Assembly (NCBI GenBank): GCA_025642075.2
Contig: JAODUO010000883.1
Coordinates: 124,001 to 188,000 of the forward strand
Source: Ridgeia piscesae
Lineage: Eukaryota; Annelida; Polychaeta; Sabellida; Siboglinidae
Length of the DNA: 64,000 bases
Direction: 5' to 3'
The first letter of the stretch is position 1, and the number at the start of each line of letters is the position of its first letter. The notes under the pieces are model-generated. The model did no database searches. It was not told the origin of the DNA and saw only the letters and a list, made by a program, of their open reading frames with translations. This document shows positions 1 through 13,326 of the stretch, piece after piece. Both the position numbers and the translations under genes were made by a program.

Positions 1-2630
1 TGACACAGCCTGACTGCCTATCTGTGACTCATGTTACAAGTGACACAGCCTGACTGCCTATCTGTGAGTCATGTTACAAGTGACACAGCCTGACTGCCTA
101 TCTGTGACTCATGTTACAAGTGACACAGCTTTGACTGCCTATCTGTGACTCACGTTACAAGTGACACAGCCTGACTGCCTATCTGTGACTCATGTTACAA
201 GTGACACAGCCTGATTGCCTATCTGTGATCAGTTACAAGTGACACAGCCTGACTGCCTATCTGTGACTCACTTACAAGTGACACAGCCTGACTGCCTTTG
301 TGACTCACTTACAAGTGACACAGCCTGATCCTATCTGTGACTCACGTTAAAAGTGACACAGCTTGACTGCCTATCTGTGACTCACGTTACAAGTGACACA
401 GCCTGACTGCCTATCTGTGACTCATGTTACAAGTGACACAGCCTGACTGCCTATCTGTGACTCACGTTACAAGTGACACAGCCTGACTGCCTATCTGTGA
501 CTCATGTTACAAGTGACACAGCCTGACTGCCTATCTGTGACTCACGTTACAAGTGACACAGCCTGACTGCCTATCTGTGACTCACGTTACAAGTGACACA
601 GCCTGACTGCCTATCTGTGACTCATGTTACAAGTGACACAGCTGACTGCCTATCTGTGACTCATGTTACAAGTGACACAGCCTGACTGCCTATCTGTGAC
701 TCACGTTACAAGTGACACAGCTTACTGCCTATCTGTGACTCATGTTACAAGTGACACAGCCTGACTGCCTATCTGTGACTCACGTTACAAGTGACACAGC
801 CTGACTGCCTATCTGTGACTCACGTTACAAGTGACACAGCCTGACTGCCTATCTGTGACTCATGTTACAAGTGACACAGCCTGACTGCCTATCTGTGACT
901 CATGTTACAAGTGACACAGCCTGACTGCCTATCTGTGACTCATGTTACAAGTGACACAGCCTTGACTGCCTATCTGTGACTCACGTTACAAGTGACACAG
1001 CCTGACTGCCTATCTGTGACTCATGTTACAAGTGAGACAGCCTGACTGCCTATCTGTGACTCATGTTACAAGTGACACAGCCTGACTGCCTATCTGTGAC
1101 TCATGTTACAAGTGACACAGCCTGACTGCCTATCTGTGACTCACGTTACAAGTGACACAGCCTGACTGCCTATCTGTGACTCACGTTACAAGTGACACAG
1201 CCTGACTGCCTATCTGTGACTCATGTTACAAGTGACACAGCCTGACTGCCTATCTGTGACTCATGTTACAAGTGACACAGCCTGACTGCCTATCTGTGAC
1301 TCATGTTACAAGTGACACAGCCTGACTGCCTATCTGTGACTCATGTTACAAGTGACACAGCCTGACTGCCTATCTGTGACTCACGTTACAAGTGACACAG
1401 CCTGACTGCCTATCTGTGACTCATGTTACAAGTGACACAGCCTGACTGCCTATCTGTGACTCATGTTACAAGTGACACAGCCTGACTGCCTATCTGTGAC
1501 TCATGTTACAAGTGACACAGCCTGACTGCCTATCTGTGACTCATGTTACAAGTGACACAGCCTGACTGCCTATCTGTGACTCATGTTACAAGTGACACAG
1601 CCTGACTGCCTATCTGTGACTCATGTTACAAGTGACACAGCCTGACTGCCTATCTGTGACTCATGTTACAAGTGACACAGCCTGACTGCCTATCTGTGAC
1701 TCATGTTACAAGTGACACAGCCTGACTGCCTATCTGTGACTCATGTTACAAGTGACACAGCCTGACTGCCTATCTGTGACTCACGTTACAAGTGACACAG
1801 CCTGACTGCCTATCTGTGACTCACGTTACAAGTGACACAGCCTGACTGCCTATCTGTGACTCATGTTACAAGTGACACAGCCTGACTGCCTATCTGTGAC
1901 TCATGTTACAAGTGACACAGCCTGACTGCCTATCTGTGACTCATGCTACAAGTGACACAGCCTGACTGCCTATCTGTGACTCATGTTACAAGTGACACAG
2001 CCTGACTGCCTATCTGTGACTCACGTTACAAGTGACACAGCCTGACTGCCTATCTGTGACTCACGTTACCAGTGACAGAGCCTGACTGCCTATCTGTGAC
2101 TCACGTTACAAGTGACACAGCCTGACTGCCTATCTGTGAGTCATGTTACAAGTGACACAGCCTGACTGCCTATCTGTGAGTCATGTTACAAGTGACACAG
2201 CCTGACTGCCTATCTGTGACTCACGTTACAAGTGACACAGCCTGACTGCCTATCTGTGACTCATGTTACAAGTGACACAGCCTGACTGCCTATCTGTGAC
2301 TCACGTTACAAGTGACACAGCCTGACTGCCTATCTGTGACTCACGTTACCAGTGACAGAGCCTGACTGCCTATCTGTGACTCACGTTACAAGTGACACAG
2401 CCTGACTGCCTATCTGTGACGTCTATGTTGACAAAGTGACACAGCCTGACTGCCTATCTGTGAGTCATGTTACAAGTGACACAGCCTGACTGCCTATCTG
2501 TGACTCACGTTACAAGTGACACAGCCTGACTGCCTATCTGTGACTCATGTTACAAGTGACACAGCCTGACTGCCTATCTGTGACTCATGTTACAAGTGAC
2601 ACAGCCTGACTGCCTATCTGTGACTCATGT
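1..2630. repeat. 40-bp minisatellite (about 66 copies, runs off left edge)
   Basis: Near-perfect tandem array of a 40-bp unit (GACACAGCCTGACTGCCTAT then CTGTGACTCAYGTTACAAGT). One position alternates between T and C, so some units contain CpG. A few units have short indels, concentrated at 220-370. It lies in the CPLANE1 intron after exon 17. Confidence 0.97.
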
Positions 2631-3769
2631 AAGGTGTAAAGCACTACTACGACCAGAGTAAGGACAGACGGGATACTGCGCCATGTAAGAACTTAAAGAA
2701 ATGCTACAAGCCTACCTGTATGACCTAGACAAAACGGCAGAAAAACAACCGGAGAAGGCATAAGTTTTGAAAACAACTACTGTGTTGGGAGAATTGCTGG
2801 AGCAAGGAGAATAGAGAGGCACCTAAAGGAAGAGCTTTTCGGAAGGCCCAGGGAAAATGACATCTTCAAATTTAAGGTGAGAATTTCACTACTAAAGTGG
2901 GGGGGAAAATAATCAAATAGTTTGAAATAGGCCAAATATGCAATCCTGGGGACCTACCATGCAAAACGAAAAGGGGAAAACCCTTTTGGGCCCTTGGGAG
3001 GCTGGATACGGAAGTCCTGCCAACCGGGAAGACCCTTTTGGAAAAGGGAAGACTGGAAAGGGAAGACTGGAAAGGGAGGACTGCAAAGGGAAGACTGGAA
3101 AGGGAAGACTGGAAAGGGAAGACTGCAAAGACGAAATGAGTTGAGATGGTTGGTGACGATAATAGTACAAGAAAACTGAGGAACAAGAACCTGAAATCAA
3201 GGATCAGGTTCAACCCTTATACACAAGGAATGAAGAGAAGCACAAGAAGTAACAAAGAGTTCCTACTTGCGTGTCAGTTTCTCCATGGTCTGTTCCAATG
3301 TCTGTCTCAGCTCACTCCCTCGCAGTGAACTCACACTCAGTGTCTCCGCACTCGCCTCACTGTCAACATAAATCACATGACCTTCAGTTGGTGACACACA
3401 GCAGCAAAGCTCACAACGTATAAAACTGTAAAATTAATCATAATCACAAGGCTCTGGTGGCTCATCTGACCCAGAATTATACATAAATGATCATAGTGTG
3501 TATGCATGTTGACACACACACACATCTGTGACAGTGTGACACAATGACAATGGCCACAGGTGACAAAGAAAACCAATAAATGCAATATAGCTGGAATATT
3601 GTGGGTGACAGACAAAATAGTAATACTGATGACAATTAGTCATACTGACACGATATTGACACTGATGACACACATGACAACTACATCGTTGACAGACACT
3701 GCAGTATCACAAATTTAAGTAAGACTGGAATCGGGATGACATTCAAAACATTTGAAGACAAGGACATAC
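2631..3769. other. CPLANE1 intron sequence, no recognised gene
   Basis: Between the array and exon 17. It contains a short 14-bp tandem repeat (GACTGGAAAGGGAA, about six units, 3040-3129) whose frames are open only because of composition. Otherwise I see nothing here. Confidence 0.7.
3040..3129. repeat. 14-bp purine-rich tandem repeat
   Basis: About six units of GACTGGAAAGGGAA with one GGAGGACTGC variant, within the CPLANE1 intron downstream of exon 17. Confidence 0.85.
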
Positions 3770-5403
3770 CTGTTGGTAGACAATTTATGAACGTCCACGG
3801 TAACGTCGACTTCATCATAACTCAGTCTCCTTGCTGTATGTCGTGGTGCCGCCCGTGATGACGTACATGTCAGCGACGTCACTGTCATTGCATCATACAG
3901 GCTGCTGCTGCTGTCGGCGATGGCATCAACCGTCGATGATGTCGGTTTCTCTTTTGACTTCTTCTCATTGTTGTTCTTGTTCTTATTCTTTTTTCGACGG
4001 ACGACTGAATTGACGACAATATTGTCCACTGAGCCACCAGATGGCACCACAGGTGGGGCTGGTGGCAGTGCGGCTGTCGAACGGTCCAGCTCAGATGAGT
4101 GCAGCATATTCACGGTGACGACCGTGCTGTCACCTGCAGGCGACGGAGTTGGGTAATAACAGTTTTCGAGGAGCCACAGACTGTACATGATCATTCTCGA
4201 CTGGACGCGCACTCTGATTGCAGGCTTCACATCCACGTCATGCAGCGCCCCCTTCTTGCCAAAATGTGCGTCGAGAACATGGCTCCGGCCACCCCATCTA
4301 TTGAGCCATTCCAGGAGCTGCTCCAGCTTGTCATAACCGGAGCCGAACTCCATCTTATCAAGCAGCCAGGACTGGGGCAGAAGTTCAGCGAGGCAGTCGT
4401 CAGACTTGTGACCGTCAACAGTGTCACCCGCCTTCTCCTTCTGGCACGGTGGCATCTCGTTGAAGCTGCGTCTTCTCTTGAGTTCGGCCATTCGCGGGGT
4501 CGATGCCTTGGCACGCTGCAGACATCCCATCAACTCCTCGGTGCTGTGTCTGCGCTCAAGGAACCTGCCACCTGCGTGCTGCTTCAATAGATGTTGCTTC
4601 TCAGTCAGCTTCCCGCGTGGACTGTGGGCAGTCCTGTCTTGGATGAGTCCGGCTGCCCGTCTTGGAGACAACGGTGGTCTACGCGGGGACACGACCGCTA
4701 CGCTGCTCCCGCTCCGAGCCGACTCCCGTCTCTGCAGCTTCCCAATCACTTGATTCGACAGCGAGTTTAGCTCGTTGTTCTGTACCTCGCTGGAATATTT
4801 CACCAACAGGGGGCGCTCTCGTTCATTTTCATTGCCCACGGCATCACTGAATGACACGGCGTAAAACAAATCGAGAAATCGCAAATAATCCTCTTGGCTC
4901 TCCATGGGGCGCGACCCGATGCACGGAGTCGTGTTTTGTGAAAACTGGCTGTCTGTTCCGTAGCCGCTGCTGGCAGCCATATTGGCGAACACCTGCTCAT
5001 GGTACTGCCCGAAGAGTTTCCTTTTCTGCCGCAGAACCCTATCCATTTTCTGCGCCATTTTCTGGTAGCACGAGGACAACGTTTCTCCGTGTGCCGACGC
5101 CGCCTGGTGGCGAATTCCGTCGACATGCTTGCCGCTGACAAATATTCCCTGCCATTCTTTCAGCACCCACGACATCTTGTCCTGTACTTCGGCCTCCAGG
5201 TGCTCCAGGTCATAGAAGTGATGGGCGAGGAGACGTGCAGAGTCGCCATCTAGTGGCAGCTCAATGACAAGGGATATGAGGATGGAGGGAAGGGTCGTCT
5301 CTCCCTGTAGGTAGTGGCTAAACGGGAGTAGGTGCTCAGCCCAAGTGAGTGCCTTCCTGCAGAGTTTCTCCCAGTCTGCCGAGGTCTGGTCACCTTCACT
5401 CAG
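3770..5403 (-). CDS. CPLANE1: CPLANE1 exon 17 (large; last in window)
   Basis: Acceptor GATGTCTTTCAG, donor GTATGTCC, phase 0 to 2, 1,634 nt. The start reads LSEGDQTSADWEKLCRKALT, then WAEHLLPF and LISLVIELPLDG, like the human segment ending SLVVELP. The middle is basic and Ser/Arg-rich (RRPPLSPRRAAG); the end has a KNKNKNNNEKKSKEKP stretch. The next exon must lie left of the 40-bp array. Confidence 0.9.
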
Positions 5404-8345
5404 CTGAAAGACATCACATCAGTCACATTTCAGTTCAAATAGAGCAACATCATTCACACATTCAGTATTCCCTATTCACAATTTGAAGTTATTTACAACC
5501 GATAAAACATATTTTATGCATGATAGAAAAGAATAACTTAATAGCATTTCTCTGTGCCCGGTGCCATGAACCATGGAAGATATCACCATTCAGAAGCAAA
5601 ATATTATGAAAAGTATCTAAGATTATTAAAAAGATTAATACACCAAAATAAATATGTATATAACACACACACACAAAAACATTTTACAAATGATGATACT
5701 ACATAAACCTATTTTCCATAGAATAACCAACACATTAGAAGACATTAACATTAGACGAATAAAATTGTAAAAAAATAGTTTTTACATAGCAAGTACAGTA
5801 TGGCTGAATGCTTCCACGATAATGTAGCAAATAAACAGGTCTGTGGTGGAGTGTTAAGTTTGCCAGGTGGTGGAGTGTTAAGTCTGCCAGGTGGTGGAGT
5901 GTTAAGTCTGCCAGGTGGTGGAGTGTTAAGTCTGCCAGGTGGTGGAGTGTTAAGTCTGCCAGGTGGTGGAGTGTTAAGTCTGCCAGGTGGTGGAATTTTA
6001 AATCTGCCAGGTGGTGGAGTGTTAAGTCTGCCAGGTGGTGGTGTTAAGTCTGCCAGGTGGGAGTGTTAAGTCTGCCAAGTGGGAGTGTTAAGTCTGCCAG
6101 GTGGGAGTGTTAAGTCTGCCAGGTGGTGGAGTTTAAGTCTGCCAGGTGGTGAAGTGTTAAATTAAATGAACAGGTCTGTCAGGTGGTGGAGTGTTAAGTC
6201 TGTCAGGTGGTGAAGTGTTAAAGTAAATGAACAGGTCTGTCAAGTGGTGGAGTGTTAAGTCTGCCAGGTGGTGGAGTGTTTAAATGAACAGGTCTGTCAG
6301 GTGGTGGAAGTGTTAAAGTAAATGAACAGGTCTGTCAGGTGGTGAAGTGTTAAAGTAAATGAACAGGTCTGTCAGGTGGTGGAGTGTTAAGTCTGTCAGG
6401 TGGTGAAGTGTTAAATTAAATGAACAGGTCTGTCAGGTGGTGGAGTGTTAAGTCTGTCAGGTGGTGAAGTGTTAAATTAAATGAACAGGTCTGTCAGGTG
6501 GTGGAGTGTTAAGTCTGTCAGGTGGTGAAGTGTTAAATTAAATGAACAGGTCTGTCAGGTGGTGGAGTGTTAAGTCTGTCAGGTGGTGAAGTGTTAAATT
6601 AAATGAACAGGTCTGTCAGGTGGTGGAGTGTTAAAGTAAATGAACAGGTCTGTCAGGTGGTGGAGTGTTAAGTCTGTCAGGTGGTGAAGTGTTAAATTAA
6701 ATGAACAGGTCTGTCAGGTGGTGGTGTGCTAAAGGCAATTGGATGTGGCACCATAAAAGACCTTTCCTGTATTACCATAAATGATAGGTGTCCTCGCCTA
6801 AATACTCATTGTAAGAGCATTTAAAGACCTACTGAAAAAGAGACTTATCAGTCAGGAACAAGTGCCCACCTTGTTCTGCAGCAGTGTGGCCTTGTGACGT
6901 AGTGCCAGTGACAGTTCGTCCCTCACATACAGCATCCAGACAATGGTGCACAGCTCACGGAAGCAGCCAATGATGACACGGATGGCTGGGTCCGACTCGT
7001 GACCTTCAAAATCTGAAGGTCTTGAGAGGAAGCCATCTTGCAGGATTTCAATGTCAACCACCAGTTCATCCACATCCTGCAATTAAATGGTAAACAAAGT
7101 CCAGTCAGCAGCAGTTGCTATCAGCCTATCCATGGCAAACTTTCATCTCATAGTGATATTCCTTTTTCAGTGATCTTTAGCGCTTTTATTTGGAAAACTC
7201 ATTGAAAGTAGCCTGGTGTACCACGTTAGTGTTACAGTTTCGTAATTACGAACACAATGTAAGCAAAACAAATTCGTTGCATCCATGTTGTTGATGCTCA
7301 GTTCTATGATCCACAAGCTCAGCTGTTGACACTCAGCTCTATGATCCACTAGCTCTGCTGGTGATGCTCAGCTCTATGATCCACTAGCTCAGCTGTTGAT
7401 GCTCAGCTCTATGATCCACTAGCTCTGCTGCTATGATCCACTAGCTCTGCTGCTGTAATCCACTAGCTCAGCTGTTGACGCTCAGCTCTATGATCCACTA
7501 GCTCTGCTGCTATGATCCACTAGCTCTGCTGCTGTAATCCACTAGCTCAGCTGTTGACGCTCAGCTCTATGATCCACTAGCTCTGCTGCTATGATCCACT
7601 AGCTCTGCTGCTGTAATCCACTAGCTCAGCTGTTGACGCTCAGCTCTATGATCCACTAGCTCTAATGTTGACGCTCAGCCCTATGATCCACTAGCTCAGC
7701 TGTTGACGCTCAGCTCTATGATCCACTAGCTCTGCTGGTGACACTCAGCCCTATGATCCACTAGCTCAGCTGTTGATGCTCAGCTCTATGATCCACTAGC
7801 TCTGCTGGTGACAATCAGCCCTATGATCCACTAACTGTGCTGGTGACACTCAGGATGTACCTACCTGTGCTTTCTGAGACTTGCTGAAGGCGTCCATCAC
7901 CTTGGTGACGTACCAGCGGGAGGAGGGCAGTAGGGTGGCCGAACTGTCCAGCACCAGCAGCATGAGTCGAATGATGGACGACACACGTCGCCGCAGGTCC
8001 AACTCTGTCTGCACCGACTGGGACAGAGATGTCTGCACAAACAAACACTGGCGTAAGTACACTTTACAACGAACAGTTCACAAACTGGATCTGCATTTAG
8101 TAAAAGTTTTATTTTGTGATGATAACCATGTCACAACTAAGTCGTGATTTTCAATGTGCCATCATCACTCAACACACTTACATAAATACACACATATACA
8201 TACAATAAAGCTTTAGATAAAATATATAATTCACAGCAATACTAATGAAATATTAACAGTAATAAATATTTAAAAATAAATTGTAATGAAACTGTAATTA
8301 TTAAAAAAATTAATATAATTATTATAAATATGTATAACTAGTAGC

Positions 8346-8422
<77 letters not shown>

Positions 8423-11400
8423 AAAATACTTATAATAAATGACAATAATAAACTTTATTTAAAATAATAAATAAATCAATTACATTTTTAAGAAATAGGA
8501 TGATAACATTATAGTATATAAATTGAATTAAAACAATTTATCATTTCAGTTTTCAAATATTCAGTAATTGTGTAACATTAAAAAAAAAGTATATCCTAAT
8601 TTCTCCCCATTTGGATCTTTACCTACTTGTTTAAGTAGGGGAAACCCGGGCAATATGGGAGAGTTAACATTTCGCTGTTCGTCGCACCCACATTTTGTGC
8701 ATTAGAGTAACAGTTTGTTGTGTATCGGCCAAACACACCAAAACATAACTGTGCATGGTATTGGTTTTTTGTTGACATCATTATATTTTGATAAAATCGG
8801 ACTATCCCATTTTACCTGCAAACTTCCCATTTTACCCGCATATACGGGTAAAATGGGACTTTGATCCAGGAAATATGGGATGCATATTTAGTTGTGTCAT
8901 TCGCTAATGTGACGCGGTCCTACATATTCAGAATAGTTATTTTTTAGTAACTGATATATTAGCGCTAGTAAACTACAATAAGAATAGCCAAGATATGCAA
9001 TATGGTAAGGTCGGCTAAGCAAAATGTCATACTTCTTTGTGAATTTGACTGCCGTACCTTGGGCGGGTTACTATTCCTGTATACTTATGTAATCCATATA
9101 CATCACATCTTTATGTAACTTAGTGAGCTACTAGTTAAATTAAGCGATCTATAGAAACAGGCATATTGTCAAAGTAAATTGCATTTTTAATGTTTTTCAA
9201 TGAAAAATACAAAAACAAGACGGCCTAACAATCACAATTGTTGATCCCATTTTGCCCGCATTAGTATATCCCATTTTGCCCGCATTAGTATATCCCATTT
9301 TGCACACATTAGTATATCCCATTTTGCCCGCATTACTATATCCCATTTTGCCCGCATTAGTATATCCCATTTTGCCCGCATTAGTATATCCCATTTTGCC
9401 TGCATTAGTATATCCCATTTTGCCCACATTAGTATATATCCCATTTTACCCGCATTAGTATATCCCATTTTGCCCGCATTAGTATATATATCCCATTTTG
9501 CCCGCATTAGTATATCCCATTTTGCCCGCATTAGTATATCCCATTTTGCCCGAATTAGTATATCCCATTTTGCCCACATTAGTATATATCCCATTTTGCC
9601 CACATTAGTATATCCCATTTTGCCCGAATTAGTATATCCCATTTTGCCCACATTAGTATATATCCCATTTTGCCCGCATTAGTATATCCCATTTATTGTT
9701 TCCCATTTTGCCCGCATTAGTATATCCCATTTTGCCCGAATTAGTATATCCCATTTTGCCCACATTAGTATATCCCATTTTGCCCGCATTAGTATATATC
9801 CCATTTTGCCCACATTAGTATATATCCCATTTTGCCCGCATTAGTATATCCCATTTTGCCCACATTAGTATATATCCCATTTTGCCCGCATTAGTATATC
9901 CCATTTTGCCCGAATTAGTATATCCCATTTTGCCCACATTAGTATATCCCATTTTGCCTGCATTAGTATATCCCATTTTGCCCGCATTAGTATATATCCC
10001 ATTTTGCCCGCATTAGTATATCCCATTTTGCCCCATTAGTATATCCCATTTTGCCCGCATTAGTATATATCCCATTTTGCCCGCATTAGTATATCCCATT
10101 TTGCCCGCATTAGTATATATCCCATTTTGCCCGCATTAGTATATCCCATTTTGCCCGCATTAGTATATCCCATTTTGCCCGCATTAGTATATCCCATTTT
10201 GCCCGCATTAGTATATCCCATTTTGCCCGCATTAGTATATCCCATTTTGCCCGCATTAGTATATCCCATTTTGCCCGCATTAGTATATCCCATTTTGCCC
10301 GCATTAGTATATATCCCATTTTGCCCGCATTAGTATATATCCCATTTTGCCCACATTAGTATATCCCATTTTGCCCGCATTAGTATATATCCCATTTTGC
10401 CCGCATTAGTATATCCCATTTTGCCCGCATTAGTATATATCCCATTTTGCCCGCATTAGTATATCCCATTTTGCCCGCATTAGTATATCCCATTTTGCCC
10501 GCATTAGTATATCCCATTTTGCCCGAATTAGTATATCCCATTTTGCCCACATTAGTATATATCCCATTTTGCCCACATTAGTATATCCCATTTTGCCCGA
10601 ATTAGTATATCCCATTTTGCCCACATTAGTATATATCCCATTTTGCCCGCATTAGTATATCCCATTTTGCCCACATTGGTATATATCCCATTTTGCCCGC
10701 ATTAGTATATCCCATTTTGCCCGAATTAGTATATCCCATTTTGCCCACATTAGTATATCCCATTTTGCCCGCATTAGTATATATCCCATTTTGCCCACAT
10801 TAGTATATATCCCATTTTGCCCGCATTAGTATATCCCATTTTGCCCGCATTAGTATATCCCATTTTGCCCGAATTAGTATATCCCATTTTGCCCACATTA
10901 GTATATCCCATTTTGCCTGCATTAGTATATCCCATTTTGCCCGCATTAGTATATATCCCATTTTGCCCGCATTAGTATATATCCCATTTTGCCCACATTA
11001 GTATATCCCATTTTGCCCGCATTAGTATATATCCCATTTTGCCCGCATTAGTATATCCCATTTTGCCCGCATTAGTATATATCCCATTTTGCCCGCATTA
11101 GTATATCCCATTTTGCCCGCATTAGTATATCCCATTTTGCCCGCATTAGTATATCCCATTTTGCCCGCATTAGTATATCCCATTTTGCCCGCATTAGTAT
11201 ATCCCATTTTGCCCGCATTAGTATATCCCATTTTGCCCGCATTAGTATATCCCATTTTGCCCGCATTAGTATATCCCATTTTGCCCGCATTAGTATATAT
11301 CCCATTTTGCCCGCATTAGTATATCCCATTTTGCCCGCATTAGTATATATCCCATTTTGCCCGCATTAGTATATATCCCATTTTGCCCGCATTAGTATAT

Positions 11401-13279
11401 ATCCCATTTTGCCCGCATTAGTATATCCCATTTTGCCCACATTAGTATATATCCCATTTTGCCCGCATTAGTATATATCCCATTTTGCCCACATTAGTAT
11501 ATCCCATTTTGCCCGCATTAGTATATATCCCATTTTGCCCGCATTAGTATATCCCATTTTGCCCGCATTAGTATATATCCCATTTTGCCCGCATTAGTAT
11601 ATCCCATTTTGCCCGCATTAGTATATCTCATTTTGCCCGCATTAGTATATATCCCATTTTGCCCGCATTAGTATATATCCCATTTTGCCCGCATTAGTAT
11701 ATCCCATTTTGCCCGCATTAGTATATCCCATTTTGCCCGCATTAGTATATCCCATTTTGCCCGCATTAGTATATCCCATTTTGCCCGCATTAGTATATAT
11801 CCCATTTTGCCCGCATTAGTATATCCCATTTTGCCCGCATTAGTATATCCCATTTTGCCCGCATTAGTATATCCCATTTTGCCCGCATTAGTATATATCC
11901 CATTTTGCCCGCATTAGTATATCCCATTTTGCCCGCATTAGTATATCCCATTTTGCCCGCATTAGTATATATCCCATTTTGCCAGCATTAGTATATCCCA
12001 TTTTGCCCGCATTAGTATATATCCCATTTTGCCTGCATTAGTATATATCCCATTTTGCCAGCATTAGTATATATCCCATTTTGCCCGCATTAGTATATCC
12101 CATGTTTCCCGCATTAGTATATATCCCCAGTCTGGTGGTCAGTACAGAAGTTTACAATGTAAACCATCATCAGTTTACTTTTATCATTGTAACTTGTACA
12201 AATGTTGTGTCAGCATAGTGCACGGTAATACAAGAGTTGTTCATGGAGGCAAACACGTCACTCAGTTTCTGAATTAAATGGAACATGTGACACCACTAAA
12301 TGAGCTGGCATATTCATATATGTGTCAATCAAACCTTCAAAAATGACATGTCACAAACAAGTCACATCTTGGTGCTTGGTGGACAAGCCACTTGACACAA
12401 GAAAGATGTCAGCTGTCAGGAAACAGGACTTTTCGTTAGAATCTTCCACTCTGACACAACATTCTGATTTAATCACTGACATGAAAACATTGATTAAGGT
12501 TGCAAATAGTTGGTTTTGTATTAACTTCTTTTGGTGTTTAAAATCATAAAATCCTTCTTTTCCATTCATGAAAAATGGAACAAAATGGCCTCTGACCTTG
12601 TCAGCAGTGGCTGGCTGGGGGCAGTAGACAGGTGGAGCAGGCAGGTAGAGGCCCTCAGGTACCAGGGGCGCAAAATCCCGACACAAGGTCCCTAGCTGCT
12701 CACTCAGCGACTCGAGTAACCAAGGCACTGTTGACACATGGCTGATGGTTGCCGCTAGCAACAGGTCTCCAAGGCAATGCTTCAGTTGATCTAACTTGTC
12801 GCCCTCGACAACCGTAGGTGGCAGTTGAGAGGTGTCTGCAGAGAAACCAAACAATATGCTCTTTACTACTGCATTTTCACATTTTATGAAGTCTGACTTA
12901 TCAACATTCTCTCTTAACAGATGAACCAAGTCTTGTAATACTTGGCAAACTGTTTTATGCAACACTTACAGATGTTAGTTTGTAACTTCCCAAAAGCGGC
13001 AACCATCATATCATATACAATGTGCCAAAAGAAGCATCTTCGGGTTGTAAAATGAATTTATAAATCAAAATAACAAATCACTGTAAATATCAATGAATAG
13101 AGATAAAGCAAGTTGCATAATTCATTGCCTTATTATAAATGCATTTCTACTGGGCTCTATATAAACAAAGGTAAGGATAGATTATATGCTTCTTAACTTA
13201 TTCTTCCTTTCAATAGCCTTTTGTCTTATTAGTAGTAGTGTCATCAACATGTGTCATTCTTTCTCTCTCCTCTCTCTAC

Positions 13280-13326
<47 letters not shown>

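Noticed and set aside
1..2630. Possible CRISPR array (40-bp regular repeats)
   Set aside because: No spacers: units are directly head to tail, and the genome is an animal's.
4099..4590. Plus-strand frame of 163 codons across CPLANE1 exon 17
   Set aside because: Shadow of the GC-rich coding exon on the other strand, without recognisable motifs.
9197..12000. Open frames repeating MGYTNAGK or WDILMRAK
   Set aside because: By-product of the 24-bp unit in a CPLANE1 intron, interrupted at each 26-bp unit.
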